A DNA stretch of 41,915 nt from a virus. The stretch is taken from the IMG/VR virus record IMGVR_UViG_3300024518_003653, positions 1 through 41,915 of that record. One strand, written 5' to 3'. The position numbers were made by a program, and so were the translations under genes. Shown piece after piece: positions 1-6,128 of this stretch. The notes under the pieces are model-generated. The model saw only the letters and a list, made by a program, of their open reading frames with translations, did no database searches and was not told the origin of the DNA. Each line of letters opens with the position of its first letter. Within the stretch, counting starts at the first letter, position 1.

Positions 1-151
1 GTTTTTCCTATTCCTGAATTCTTAAAAGAATGATAATTGAGTAATTACGCGATGGGCTTTGCCATCTTTAGCGTATTTGCGAATGTGGCATTGGGCGGCT
101 TTAGCGAAGCTGTTGACTGTTTTAGTTAGCCTGTTGAGTTTCTTATTGTCG
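1..151. repeat. Left copy of terminal redundancy
   Basis: These bases recur at 41765-41915 with only two differences, at 127 and 130 (41891 and 41894). The overlap means the contig closes on itself into a circle of about 41,764 bp, as for a circularly permuted or circular phage genome. Both differences fall in third codon positions of the gene at 22-498 and are synonymous (Leu and Arg codons). That fits two strain variants in a population better than sequencing error. Confidence 0.9.
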
Positions 152-498
152 TCGAAGATGACAACATGCGTAGCGTATTCTGTGGCGCTTTGCGTGTTGC
201 GGATTCCGGCTTTCTTGTCGAATTTGCCGTATTTGTTCTTGCTAATTACGGCATCGGGCTGATTCAAGTCCGACCAATTTGGAACAAAGCGAACTAATTG
301 AATGCTGTGCTTACGCGCCCATTTTCGAGCGGCGTTTTCGGCGCTGTTCTTAAGGTTGTTTGTATGAACGATTTGGATGTCTGCGGCCGAATTGTTCGTT
401 AAGAACAAGTGGTTTAGTTTTGCTTCTAAAACTTTGTAGCTTACGTTGCCAGCAACTAAGACGCGCACGGTTTTGGGTGTAAATTCATGTAATGACAT
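22..498 (-). CDS. SLOG/DUF2493-like nucleotide-binding fold protein
   Basis: A 158-residue protein. The N-terminus reads VRVLVAGNVSYKVLEAKLNHL, a Rossmann-like strand-loop-helix. A middle segment AENAARKWARKHSIQLVRF and a later KAGIRNTQSATEYATHVVIF follow the order seen in DUF2493/YspA-type SLOG proteins (strand, small-residue turn, helix with ARxWA, then GxxRN and a hydrophobic strand). SLOG domains bind nucleotides or nucleotide-derived ligands; the substrate here is unknown. A good ribosome-binding site (AGGAGA) lies just before the ATG. The stop codon falls inside the terminal redundancy, and on the closed circle the next gene is 41298-41762. The family call is by motif pattern only. Confidence 0.6.
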   Translation of the reverse strand: MSLHEFTPKTVRVLVAGNVSYKVLEAKLNHLFLTNNSAADIQIVHTNNLKNSAENAARKWARKHSIQLVRFVPNWSDLNQPDAVISKNKYGKFDKKAGIRNTQSATEYATHVVIFDDNKKLNRLTKTVNSFAKAAQCHIRKYAKDGKAHRVITQLSFF

Positions 499-544
499 TT
501 TCTTTCTCCTAAAATCTTAAATCTTAAAACTCTTATTCTTTAGC

Positions 545-581
545 AAAAGATTGAGCATGTTCTTCACATGCCCAATCTTTT
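545..581. terminator. Bidirectional stem-loop terminator
   Basis: AAAAGATTG-GCATGT arms pair across a 5-base loop (16 bp with one mismatch), with T-runs on the plus side. It lies between the structured RNA at 631-972 and the SLOG gene, and would separate them. Confidence 0.6.
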
Positions 582-596
582 AATAAAAAAACAAAA

Positions 597-635
597 CAAG
601 GAAAAAAAGTAATTTCCAGTTACTTTTTTTCCTTG
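597..635 (-). terminator. A/T-rich 15+ bp hairpin ending the minus-strand RNA
   Basis: A near-perfect palindrome (CAAGGAAAAAAAGTAA arm, about 7-base loop, matching arm) followed on the minus strand by GTTTTGTTTTTTT. It sits directly after the last GNRA hairpin of the minus-strand RNA and probably terminates it. Confidence 0.55.
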
Positions 636-972
636 AAATCCTTTCGGATTTTCAAGTGCTAGTACCTGTCTATGCCCGCCCGCGCCTTCGCGGGAGCTAC
701 TCTAACCAACTCGGTGCCTTATTTCAGACATCCAACCTCGGTTTCGCTTATAGATAGACTTTCAGCTAGCTACTACTGGGGCTGATTGTTCCCACGACTG
801 TGGGTCAGCTTGCTCTTATGGCTCTTTACGGCGGTCGTTCGCGTCGAGAGTATTAGCGGGTACAAAACCCCACCTTCGGGTCATCTTTTCACTGTATTCT
901 GCCCTATCTCTTATAGGTTGGAAGCCTTGCGGGTGACCATTTCCGTTACCGTAAATGCGTTTGTTTAATGTT
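631..972 (-). ncRNA. Large structured RNA, minus-strand copy
   Basis: No convincing protein frame. Read on the minus strand, this stretch aligns along its whole length with the plus strand of 1095-1476. Shared blocks include ATAAGAGATAGG, ATAAGCGAAACC, GAAATAAGG and GGGCA(A)TAGACAG. Hairpins differ by compensatory changes: CCCGCG-AAGG-CGCGGG at 679-694 corresponds to TCCGTG-AAGTG-CGCGGA in the other copy. A GNRA hairpin AAATCC-GAAA-GGATTT at 636-651 corresponds to AAATTC-GAGA-GGATTT. A promoter lies just upstream and a hairpin terminator follows. Size, ornateness and phage location recall the ROOL/GOLLD classes, but I cannot assign it to a family. Confidence 0.75.
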
Positions 973-979
973 CTGACTG

Positions 980-1009
980 ATTAAGGAGCTAAAATCTCGC
1001 GACTGTAAA
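980..1009 (-). promoter_or_regulatory. Sigma70-like promoter for the minus-strand RNA
   Basis: On the minus strand, TTTACA (1004-1009), an 18-base spacer, then CTTAAT (980-985). The -35 box lies in one arm of the central palindrome. The predicted start near 972 is about where homology with the plus-strand RNA begins. Confidence 0.55.
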
Positions 1010-1066
1010 GGGGTACTGTTAAATCTCGTCTTCGAGATTTAATAGTACATGCTTGCCCCTTTACAG
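1003..1066. promoter_or_regulatory. Central palindrome between divergent RNA promoters
   Basis: CTGTAAAGGGG at the left pairs with CCCCTTTACAG at the right. Inside is a strong hairpin (1013-1048), GTACTgTTAAATCTCG over a TCTT loop. The two outer arms carry the -35 boxes of both promoters, so a protein bound here, or a cruciform, could control both RNAs together. Confidence 0.6.
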
Positions 1067-1088
1067 AATAGCTAGTTTTCGCTTTAAT
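1060..1088 (+). promoter_or_regulatory. Sigma70-like promoter for the plus-strand RNA
   Basis: TTTACA (1060-1065), a 17-base spacer, TTTAAT (1083-1088). It mirrors the minus-strand promoter across the central palindrome. The predicted start near 1095 coincides with the beginning of homology between the two RNAs. Confidence 0.6.
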
Positions 1089-1094
1089 CAAGGA

Positions 1095-1476
1095 GGATAA
1101 ACGTTAAACAAAAACGCATTTTACGAGTAACGCGAAATCAGTCATCCGCAGCAGCTTACAACCCAATAAGAGATAGGAGCAGAAGGAAGTGATAAAGATT
1201 GACCCAGTAGGATGGGGTTGTAGCCCGATAATATCTCGATGACAGCGAACAGACCTGCCAGTAAAGGGCTGATAAGATGCAATGCTGACTCCACAGGTTG
1301 AATTGTGGGGACAATCTAGCCTTGTAGTAAGCTAGTGAAACGTCGTGTCGTTTATAAGCGAAACCAGAGGTGGATGTCCAGAAATAAGGTATTGAGTGGC
1401 TTTTAGAGTGGTTCCGTGAAGTGCGCGGAGTGGGCAATAGACAGAGTACAGCACGTAGAAAATTCGAGAGGATTTG
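1095..1476 (+). ncRNA. Large structured RNA, plus-strand copy
   Basis: Homologue of the RNA at 631-972 in the opposite orientation, and the only likely transcript on the plus strand here. Order and spacing of conserved single-stranded blocks are kept while helices vary: TCCGTG/CGCGGA (1413-1429), AAATTC-GAGA-GGATTT (1460-1475), and a GCTGA...CCACA/TGTGG...TAGC arm near 1280-1320. Open frames here are short and lack family resemblance. The transcript may continue through the hairpin cluster to a terminator at 1610-1643, giving about 550 nt. Confidence 0.75.
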
Positions 1477-1485
1477 CCCCCCCTC

Positions 1486-1727
1486 CCCTCGCGCTCGTCC
1501 ACCGGACGGGCTAACAAGGAGCGCGAGGGTTGTAATATGACAGGTGCGTCTGCACCTGCTTCCATGATAATTATCAATTATCGGCTCCTGGCCGATTCCT
1601 TAAAAAGCCACCATCGTCGGCGTTTGAGCGATGGTCGTTTTTTCGTGGCTCGATGCCACAAAAAACGACAAAGGCCAAGGGTTCTATCATCCCTTGGCCG
1701 AAAGTGGTAACTGCCTTAAGCAGTTAC
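1486..1727 (+). repeat. Cluster of consecutive strong stem-loops
   Basis: Palindromes follow one another: 1486-1529 (CCCTCGCGCTC / GAGCGCGAGGG with an inner GTCC..GGAC), 1541-1558 (CAGGTG..CACCTG), 1610-1635, 1636-1667 (14 bp arms including GTGGC/GCCAC), 1673-1699 (GGCCAAGGG/CCCTTGGCC) and 1707-1727 (GTAACTGC/GCAGTTAC). No gene is visible. They may be the 3' part of the plus-strand RNA, a series of terminators facing the operon at 1754, or DNA structures. Confidence 0.6.
1610..1643 (+). terminator. Intrinsic terminator of the plus-strand RNA
   Basis: ACCATCG / CGATGGT stem (7 bp) with a 12-base loop, then CG and six T residues (1638-1643) on the plus strand. Confidence 0.55.
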
Positions 1728-1753
1728 TCGCCCACAAAAAAAGAGAAAATAAA

Positions 1754-1981
1754 TTAAAAAGGAGAAAATTTCAAATCTTTTACCCATACTCCATCAATAA
1801 ACGTATATCCCCATTTATCCTTTAAAGTCTCGTATAAAACTATTCTAGGAATTCGGTCAGCCTCAATAACTGCTTGAAGATACAAAAGTTCTTCGTAATG
1901 TCTTCGGTTAGGATGCTTTTGATCTAAGTACACAACTAGAGCAGCTTTTGCCTTTGCGGTTAATTGTTCGTGTTCACTCAT
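1754..1981 (-). CDS. Small protein of unknown function (75 aa)
   Basis: I chose the ATG at 1981, which gives MSEHEQLTAKAKAALVVYL. It has AGGAAG upstream and overlaps the preceding gene's end by 8 bases, a sign of translational coupling. The protein looks helical in its first half, ends KDLKFSPF, and has no motif I recognise. It is the last gene of the operon that starts near 6.4 kb; the hairpin cluster at 1486-1727 follows it and could end its transcript. Confidence 0.6.
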   Translation of the reverse strand: MSEHEQLTAKAKAALVVYLDQKHPNRRHYEELLYLQAVIEADRIPRIVLYETLKDKWGYTFIDGVWVKDLKFSPF

Positions 1982-2309
1982 TAGGGAAACTTCCTGGTTT
2001 AAAACTGACTGGATGATGTAAAACACCTGGAACGATTGGTAATCCTGGTATGTGATTTTTAAGGTGCAGTTCAATGGTTTTGATGAGAGGTTCTAAGCTC
2101 TTTGGTAATGCCTGTTGGTTAAGTTCAACACCGATTGAGTAGATACGGAAACTGATCTTAAACTGTACAAATAGCAAATTTGATTTATTGTTTGATTCTG
2201 TTGTTCCTATGTAGACGAGTGGTGTAATGTCTGAATGTTTGACCGATTGTAATAGCACCTGCGTGAATGCTGACAATTCCCGATATTGCCGAACGCGCAA
2301 GCGACTCAT
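1974..2309 (-). CDS. Hypothetical protein (111 aa)
   Basis: Starts with ATG after an excellent AAGGAGG site. The N-terminus is basic (MSRLRVRQYREL) and the middle has alternating hydrophobic residues (NLLFVQFKISFRIYSIGVEL), suggesting beta strands. The C-terminus is Pro/Gly-rich (GLPIVPGVLHHPVSFKPG). I do not recognise the family. It is translationally coupled to the gene ending at 1754. Confidence 0.6.
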   Translation of the reverse strand: MSRLRVRQYRELSAFTQVLLQSVKHSDITPLVYIGTTESNNKSNLLFVQFKISFRIYSIGVELNQQALPKSLEPLIKTIELHLKNHIPGLPIVPGVLHHPVSFKPGSFPNE

Positions 2310-2358
2310 AAATCCTCCTTTCGTATAGTTAAAGGGGTAAGTCTAAAAAATGAAGCGA

Positions 2359-2808
2359 CTATAAAAGACGTGGATGCTCGGCTTTTTTGTTTTTGTTGTC
2401 TAAAACGACTATCGCCTCCCGTTCTAATTTGATGCTTGCTTGCTTCATGTATTCTAACTCTTCAATTATCTTTGTTCTTATCAGAGCATTGTGATCAAAG
2501 AGGTTAGCATTTTTCATGATCTCCCAAGTCAGAGTATGGGCTGCATAAATCTTGCCATCTTTTCCTTCGAGTTTTTGATGTAATTCCCAACGGTAATTAA
2601 TCGTGATAATTTCCAATTCTCTATTGGCTATCTTGGCGGCGTGAACTATGTTGTGACGTTCTTTTAGGTCGGCATAAACTTTGGCATGTGCGACTCGCAA
2701 ATCGCAATAACCATCTTTAGGAATAAGCGTTAGAATCTGGTTTTGTTTGCTGTATCTTTGATGCGATTCTTCATTGGCTTCCAGCATTTTCTTGATTAAA
2801 TCTTTCAT
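2359..2808 (-). CDS. Hypothetical helical protein (149 aa)
   Basis: Mostly charged, helix-forming sequence with a Lys/Glu-rich C-terminus; no catalytic motif is visible. Its ATG overlaps the TGA of the 59-residue gene just upstream (ATGA), so the two are translationally coupled. Function unknown. Confidence 0.65.
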   Translation of the reverse strand: MKDLIKKMLEANEESHQRYSKQNQILTLIPKDGYCDLRVAHAKVYADLKERHNIVHAAKIANRELEIITINYRWELHQKLEGKDGKIYAAHTLTWEIMKNANLFDHNALIRTKIIEELEYMKQASIKLEREAIVVLDNKNKKAEHPRLL

Positions 2809-2984
2809 GACATTTTCTCTTGTTCTTCTGTTATATTAGCCTGAAAATAAACTCTGAATTTTTGAGGATTGCTGTTTTCAAGAAGTTCAGATACATCAGC
2901 TAATTTGAATCGAGCATTAAAATACTGCATCCATCTTCTTATCTGCAATTCCGAGCCTTGTATTCTAATCTCTACTGATTTCAT
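2805..2984 (-). CDS. Small protein, DUF3970-like (59 aa)
   Basis: The frame opens with ATG at 2984 after GGAAG and ends in TGA overlapping the next start. The protein begins MKSVEIRIQGSELQIRRWMQ and continues with a helix and a final strand (FRVYFQANI). This beta-alpha-beta pattern resembles DUF3970-type small proteins found on phages and plasmids; that link is tentative. The start signal and four-base coupling make it very likely a real gene. Confidence 0.65.
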   Translation of the reverse strand: MKSVEIRIQGSELQIRRWMQYFNARFKLADVSELLENSNPQKFRVYFQANITEEQEKMS

Positions 2985-3000
2985 CTTTTTGTTCTTCCTT

Positions 3001-3040
3001 CGGCCGTTAATTGTACTGGCAACAGTGCAATTAACGGCCG
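3001..3040. repeat. Intergenic palindrome
   Basis: CGGCCGTTAATTG pairs perfectly with CAATTAACGGCCG, with an inner CTG/CAG. It sits between the gene ending at 3058 and the one starting at 2984 and precedes the latter's ribosome-binding site on the mRNA, a position typical of hairpins in this genome. Confidence 0.7.
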
Positions 3041-3044
3041 TTCA

Positions 3045-3064
3045 TCTATCTATCTATCTATCTA
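3045..3064. repeat. Tetranucleotide microsatellite (CTAT)5
   Basis: Five CTAT units run over the stop codon of the gene at 3058-3282. On the minus strand they supply the stop TAG and further stops. Such tracts are prone to length change; here that would alter only the C-terminal residues. Confidence 0.7.
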
Positions 3065-3282
3065 TACTCCTCTTTTATCTCGCCATCTTCAAAAACAATA
3101 TGAAATGAAATGCCTAGAATGTGCGTAACTTCTTCGGTAGTCAGGCCAAAACAACGACAAGCTTTAGCGAGGAGTGCTGCTTCTTCTAATCCAAATCTCT
3201 CGTTTAGTTCTTCGCTTTTCCTAACTTCGCGAAGATTTGTTACAACCTCTGGCCGTGTGGGCATGGTTAGATCGTATTTCAT
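3058..3282 (-). CDS. Hypothetical protein (74 aa)
   Basis: ATG at 3282 gives MKYDLTMPTRPEVVTNLREV. It has AGGAGC upstream and overlaps the TGA of the preceding gene (ATGA). The segment AALLAKACRCFGLTTEEVTHIL could be a helix-turn-helix, but it is too short to assign. The stop codon lies in the CTAT repeat. Confidence 0.55.
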   Translation of the reverse strand: MKYDLTMPTRPEVVTNLREVRKSEELNERFGLEEAALLAKACRCFGLTTEEVTHILGISFHIVFEDGEIKEEYR

Positions 3283-3965
3283 TTGGGTCTTGCTCCTAAA
3301 ATCTGTTCGTTCCACCAATCATCAGGACGTGGCGGTTCATTTGGCCGAATGGGATAATTCTTGGGAATCTGGTCTTTTTTGTGCGCTATGTAAGCTTGAC
3401 GAATGTATGGAGCAAACACGGTTAGCCATGTAAGATTATTATCTAAAAATCGCTTGTTTGTATAAGCATGGCAATAGACAGATGTAGTCCCGATGTTGAT
3501 TGTAATCGGCTTGTAGTAGAATCCTGCTGCCTCTCTCATGCTTATATCTGTGATGTCATCTTGTGTTAATGCTACGGGATGAAAAAAATCTCTTGGTCGT
3601 CTAAAACTTACCTCTTGTTCTCCATTTTCTTTGAGGAAAATGGTTACTGCCAATTCGGTTACGCTGGGTAATTGTTTGAGGTTTTCTTCGTGCGCTATCA
3701 TGTCTAAGATTTTCGTCAAATACGGATCGCTGGCTGCTAGCATGTCTTTAAAACCACCTAGCATAGAAAGTAGCATTGAATGTGCAGGTGTATTGACGAA
3801 TTCTTCTGCTATTTGATTTACGGCGACAAAGAGAGTGTATAAAGTGCGGAAATCAAATTCTAGTTCAAATGTTATATTTTTTGCGGCGGCTTCGTTGGCA
3901 ATCCCTTTGAAGATTGCTGAATACATTTCTTTTTCAGTTTGTTCTCGTCTTTCTTGCGGAGTCAT
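3279..3965 (-). CDS. Hypothetical protein (228 aa)
   Basis: Starts with ATG after AGGAA. The N-terminal part is helical with no transmembrane segment strong enough to call. The C-terminus is Pro-rich (YPIRPNEPPRPDDWW). No recognised motif. It is coupled by a four-base overlap to the next gene and belongs to the early unit starting at the 6.4 kb promoter. Confidence 0.65.
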   Translation of the reverse strand: MTPQERREQTEKEMYSAIFKGIANEAAAKNITFELEFDFRTLYTLFVAVNQIAEEFVNTPAHSMLLSMLGGFKDMLAASDPYLTKILDMIAHEENLKQLPSVTELAVTIFLKENGEQEVSFRRPRDFFHPVALTQDDITDISMREAAGFYYKPITINIGTTSVYCHAYTNKRFLDNNLTWLTVFAPYIRQAYIAHKKDQIPKNYPIRPNEPPRPDDWWNEQILGARPK

Positions 3966-3989
3966 GTTGATTCCTATAAAATCCTTCAG

Positions 3990-4046
3990 TCATGTAAAAC
4001 ATGACTGCTTTCCTTGAGACACGTTTGTCGGAACAAACGTGTCTTT
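3990..4046. repeat. Two adjacent intergenic stem-loops
   Basis: CAGTCATG / CATGACTG with a short A-rich loop, followed by GACACGTTTGT / ACAAACGTGTC. They fill the gap between the zinc-ribbon frame ending at 4061 and the next gene's start at 3965. Confidence 0.65.
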
Positions 4047-4060
4047 TCATGTCAAGGGTT

Positions 4061-4366
4061 TTATGTTAAAGCCTCGGTTCGTTGAGTGTGCCATGCTTCT
4101 CTTTCGCTTCGCTTTATGTACCACCATTCTCTACATGTTTCTGAGCAAAACCAATGGTCGCATCGGTCTGCATCCAATTTGGTGCCACATGCAACACATC
4201 CGGCTTGATGGCTGGAGCCGAGAATTCTTAACTCGGCTCGTCGTTTTTTTCGCCATCTAGCGGCTGTTCGTGAACAGCCTGGATGATATTTTCTTTTCCG
4301 AGTTTCTCTTTCTAATGCGCCTAAACAAACAGCACATTGCGGAATGTGCCGAGTGGGCGCTAGGTT
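4061..4366 (-). CDS. Double zinc-ribbon frame, probably a -1 frameshift extension of the 4.36-5.2 kb gene
   Basis: A 101-codon open frame with two zinc-ribbon units. The first has Cys11, Cys14, His28, Cys31 (CAVC...YHPGC) followed by a basic stretch RWRKKRR. The second has Cys57, Cys60, Cys69, His71, Cys74, Cys78 (CVAC...CDHWFCSETC), numbered from the slip site. No ATG, GTG or TTG codon occurs before residue 64, so it cannot easily be translated alone. It is exactly in the -1 frame of the upstream gene, reached at the T TTT TTA heptamer (4366-4372). Either the two are one protein made by programmed frameshifting, or a one-base indel in the T6 run broke a single gene. Confidence 0.65.
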   Translation of the reverse strand, partial: NLAPTRHIPQCAVCLGALERETRKRKYHPGCSRTAARWRKKRRAELRILGSSHQAGCVACGTKLDADRCDHWFCSETCREWWYIKRSEREAWHTQRTEALT

Positions 4367-5226
4367 AAAAAACCTTGCCCGGCTCCGTTGGTTGCTGGCT
4401 GTGCTTCTGGCTTTTCGCTGAGAACAGTATCTAAAAATTGAGCGTCATCGAATGGCGATTCTGATGCGCCGTGTAATGCTTCTTCAACTAAACCTAGCAA
4501 TTGCTTTCCTAATTTTGAATGCGGCTTAATTGAGTACTGATCCATGATTTCTTTGACGAGCGTTGTGTACATCGCTCGTGTTTGAATCGCGGCGATTCGC
4601 GAGTCTTGTGCCAAAGACGTTAATGCAGTTTCTTCCATCTTAAGACGGGTTTTTTGCATACCATCCTTGATGGTTGCTAATGCGTCATCTGCGGCTGCAC
4701 GACGTTTTAAGTTCTTGATTTGTACTTCGGCCACAATACGTAATTTCAGACGGATAGAAACTCGTTCATGTGTGAATAACTTAGCCGTATAATAAAACAG
4801 AATTGCGATTCCTGCGCTGACTCCTGGGAAGATGGCTAACGTGTTTGTTAGCGTGATTCCTAGAATGGCAATGTATACCACCAGCATGGTATTCATTGCT
4901 CCTAATATGACACCGAAATAGATTGCGGCTTGCCCTATCGGATGCATTGCAATGTCCCTGTAGTGATTGACTAGGTAAAGCGCGGCCATTTGAGAGAAAA
5001 CGAGTCCTACAATAACCTCTAATCCATATCGTTGTCCCATCTCTGTCCCATAAAAAACACCAATTGTTACAACAATTTCCAATAATGGAAGAAGTGCCAC
5101 GACTTCCGATATTGTGTTAATTGTGTCGCTGCCGACGTGCGCTGCCATTCTGACCAGTTGTTGTCCTGATTTCAGATTCTCATTTAACCGATCCATCTTG
5201 TCCATAAATGTAGTTTCTTGTTCCAT
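4360..5226 (-). CDS. Multi-pass membrane protein with coiled-coil C-terminus (288 aa)
   Basis: I chose ATG 5226 (MEQETTFMDKMDRL) because AAGGAAA precedes it; the longer frame to 5310 lacks a ribosome-binding site and runs into the preceding gene. Residues about 40-150 hold four hydrophobic segments (EVVALLPLLEIVVTIGVFY; VIVGLVFSQMAALYLV; AIYFGVILGAMNTMLVVYIAI; LAIFPGVSAGIAILFYY). A charged helical region and a flexible tail (PEAQPATNGAGQG) follow. The zero-frame product ends GFLT; a -1 slip would add two zinc ribbons on the cytoplasmic side. Function unknown; a membrane-anchored nucleic-acid-binding protein is an inference. Confidence 0.65.
   Translation of the reverse strand: MEQETTFMDKMDRLNENLKSGQQLVRMAAHVGSDTINTISEVVALLPLLEIVVTIGVFYGTEMGQRYGLEVIVGLVFSQMAALYLVNHYRDIAMHPIGQAAIYFGVILGAMNTMLVVYIAILGITLTNTLAIFPGVSAGIAILFYYTAKLFTHERVSIRLKLRIVAEVQIKNLKRRAAADDALATIKDGMQKTRLKMEETALTSLAQDSRIAAIQTRAMYTTLVKEIMDQYSIKPHSKLGKQLLGLVEEALHGASESPFDDAQFLDTVLSEKPEAQPATNGAGQGFLT
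4366..4372 (-). promoter_or_regulatory. Candidate -1 ribosomal slippery site T TTT TTA
   Basis: Codons GGT TTT TTA ACC TAG place the heptamer in the correct phase (X XXY YYZ), two codons before the stop. A GCACATT-CCGC-AATGTGC stem-loop lies 16 bases downstream, longer than the usual spacer of about 5-9. Confidence 0.55.
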
Positions 5227-5251
5227 CTTAGTTTCCTTTTCTTTTCTGATT

Positions 5252-6031
5252 TTATCGCTTGATGATGCCTTCATACTGTTTCGGAACTGCACATTTGCAA
5301 GGATTTTCAAAACATGTTTCGCATCGCATCATGGGCTGATTCCAGCCTCTTTCTAACCGAAAGATGAGCAATCCAGACTCGTAAACTTTATCCCTTTTTT
5401 TTCTCCCCTCTGGAGTATTGGCGTATAGAAAATCAAGGACGTGCGCCTTTACGTAGTGAACGTCTAAATTCATGCCCATGATTTCTAGCCAATGATAGGT
5501 CTTCTTGATAATCCCAGCCTGGGCAAGCCAATACTCGACAGTGTTGGCTTGATCCATCTTTTGAGGATTTTGATCTAGTAGAGTAGTAGTAGGTAGATTC
5601 TCTTCATCTTCATCTGATCTATTACTATCTATACTACTATAGGCTGGGATAATCCCCATCTTTTGAGGATTATCTTCGACTTGATCCATCTTTTGAGGAT
5701 TATCTTCTTTGGGATTGGGGATAAGTTCAGGGTTCTGTGGAAGGAAGTCCATATTATCTGGATCATCCAATATTGCCGACCAGAAGGGGAGGGGGTGCTG
5801 CCTGTTGATGCTCCACCCAATATTTTTGCCATGATGCATAACAAATTCTCTGCTAGCAAGCCAATGTAGAGCCTTCCGAATTGGCGCATCACTGTAATTT
5901 GTGGCTTGCTCTAATTCTGCCTTAGTTAACGTTCGCCGAGAAAGCAGCAGCACCCATAATATGCTGGCTCCGGCTCCTCTGATGTTTCTTACAAAGTCTT
6001 CTACTTCTTGAAACTGAGTCTGAGTTGACAT
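5252..6031 (-). CDS. Replication-initiator-like winged-helix protein (259 aa)
   Basis: Residues about 15-80 form a winged helix-turn-helix (LTKAELEQATNYSDAPIRKA, then WLASREFVMHHGKNIGWSIN), as in phage O-type initiators and replication modules. A hydrophilic middle section repeats NPQKM three times, encoded by exact 16-bp direct repeats in the DNA. A helical C-terminal domain ends with a small Cys cluster (RCETCFENPCKC). An initiator gene that contains its own iterons is the lambda O arrangement. There is no helicase loader or DNA polymerase beside it. The role is inferred from fold and repeats. Confidence 0.6.
   Translation of the reverse strand: MSTQTQFQEVEDFVRNIRGAGASILWVLLLSRRTLTKAELEQATNYSDAPIRKALHWLASREFVMHHGKNIGWSINRQHPLPFWSAILDDPDNMDFLPQNPELIPNPKEDNPQKMDQVEDNPQKMGIIPAYSSIDSNRSDEDEENLPTTTLLDQNPQKMDQANTVEYWLAQAGIIKKTYHWLEIMGMNLDVHYVKAHVLDFLYANTPEGRKKRDKVYESGLLIFRLERGWNQPMMRCETCFENPCKCAVPKQYEGIIKR
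5554..5701. other. Candidate replication origin: three iterons and an AT-rich segment
   Basis: CCATCTTTTGAGGATT occurs exactly at 5554-5569, 5656-5671 and 5686-5701; copies two and three extend further (TATCTTC). Between copies one and two lies a stretch rich in CTA/TAG steps (about 5577-5650), a possible unwinding element. All lie inside the initiator-like gene. Confidence 0.5.
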
Positions 6032-6128
6032 TATTGCTTACCTATATTTTTGCATTAGTTTGATTGTAGATTTAATTAGATAGGGACAATGGGATGGGGG
6101 AAGAGTGCTATTGTCTTGACATTAGTTT

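Noticed and set aside
631-1476. Transposon or IS inverted-repeat pair
   Set aside because: No transposase or target duplication. The centre is only a promoter-like palindrome, and differences between arms follow helices rather than random decay.
1156-1710. Several short open frames on both strands in the 0.5-1.75 kb region
   Set aside because: They overlap one another and the conserved RNA structures, lack ribosome-binding sites, and the two homologous RNA copies do not keep a common reading frame (indels not in multiples of three).
3045-3064. Phase-variation switch
   Set aside because: The CTAT repeat lies at the stop codon, so length changes would only alter the last residues or the stop used, not turn the gene on or off.
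4039-4260. 73-codon plus-strand open frame
   Set aside because: It is antisense to the double zinc-ribbon frame, which has ten ordered Cys/His residues; the plus frame has no motif or start signal.
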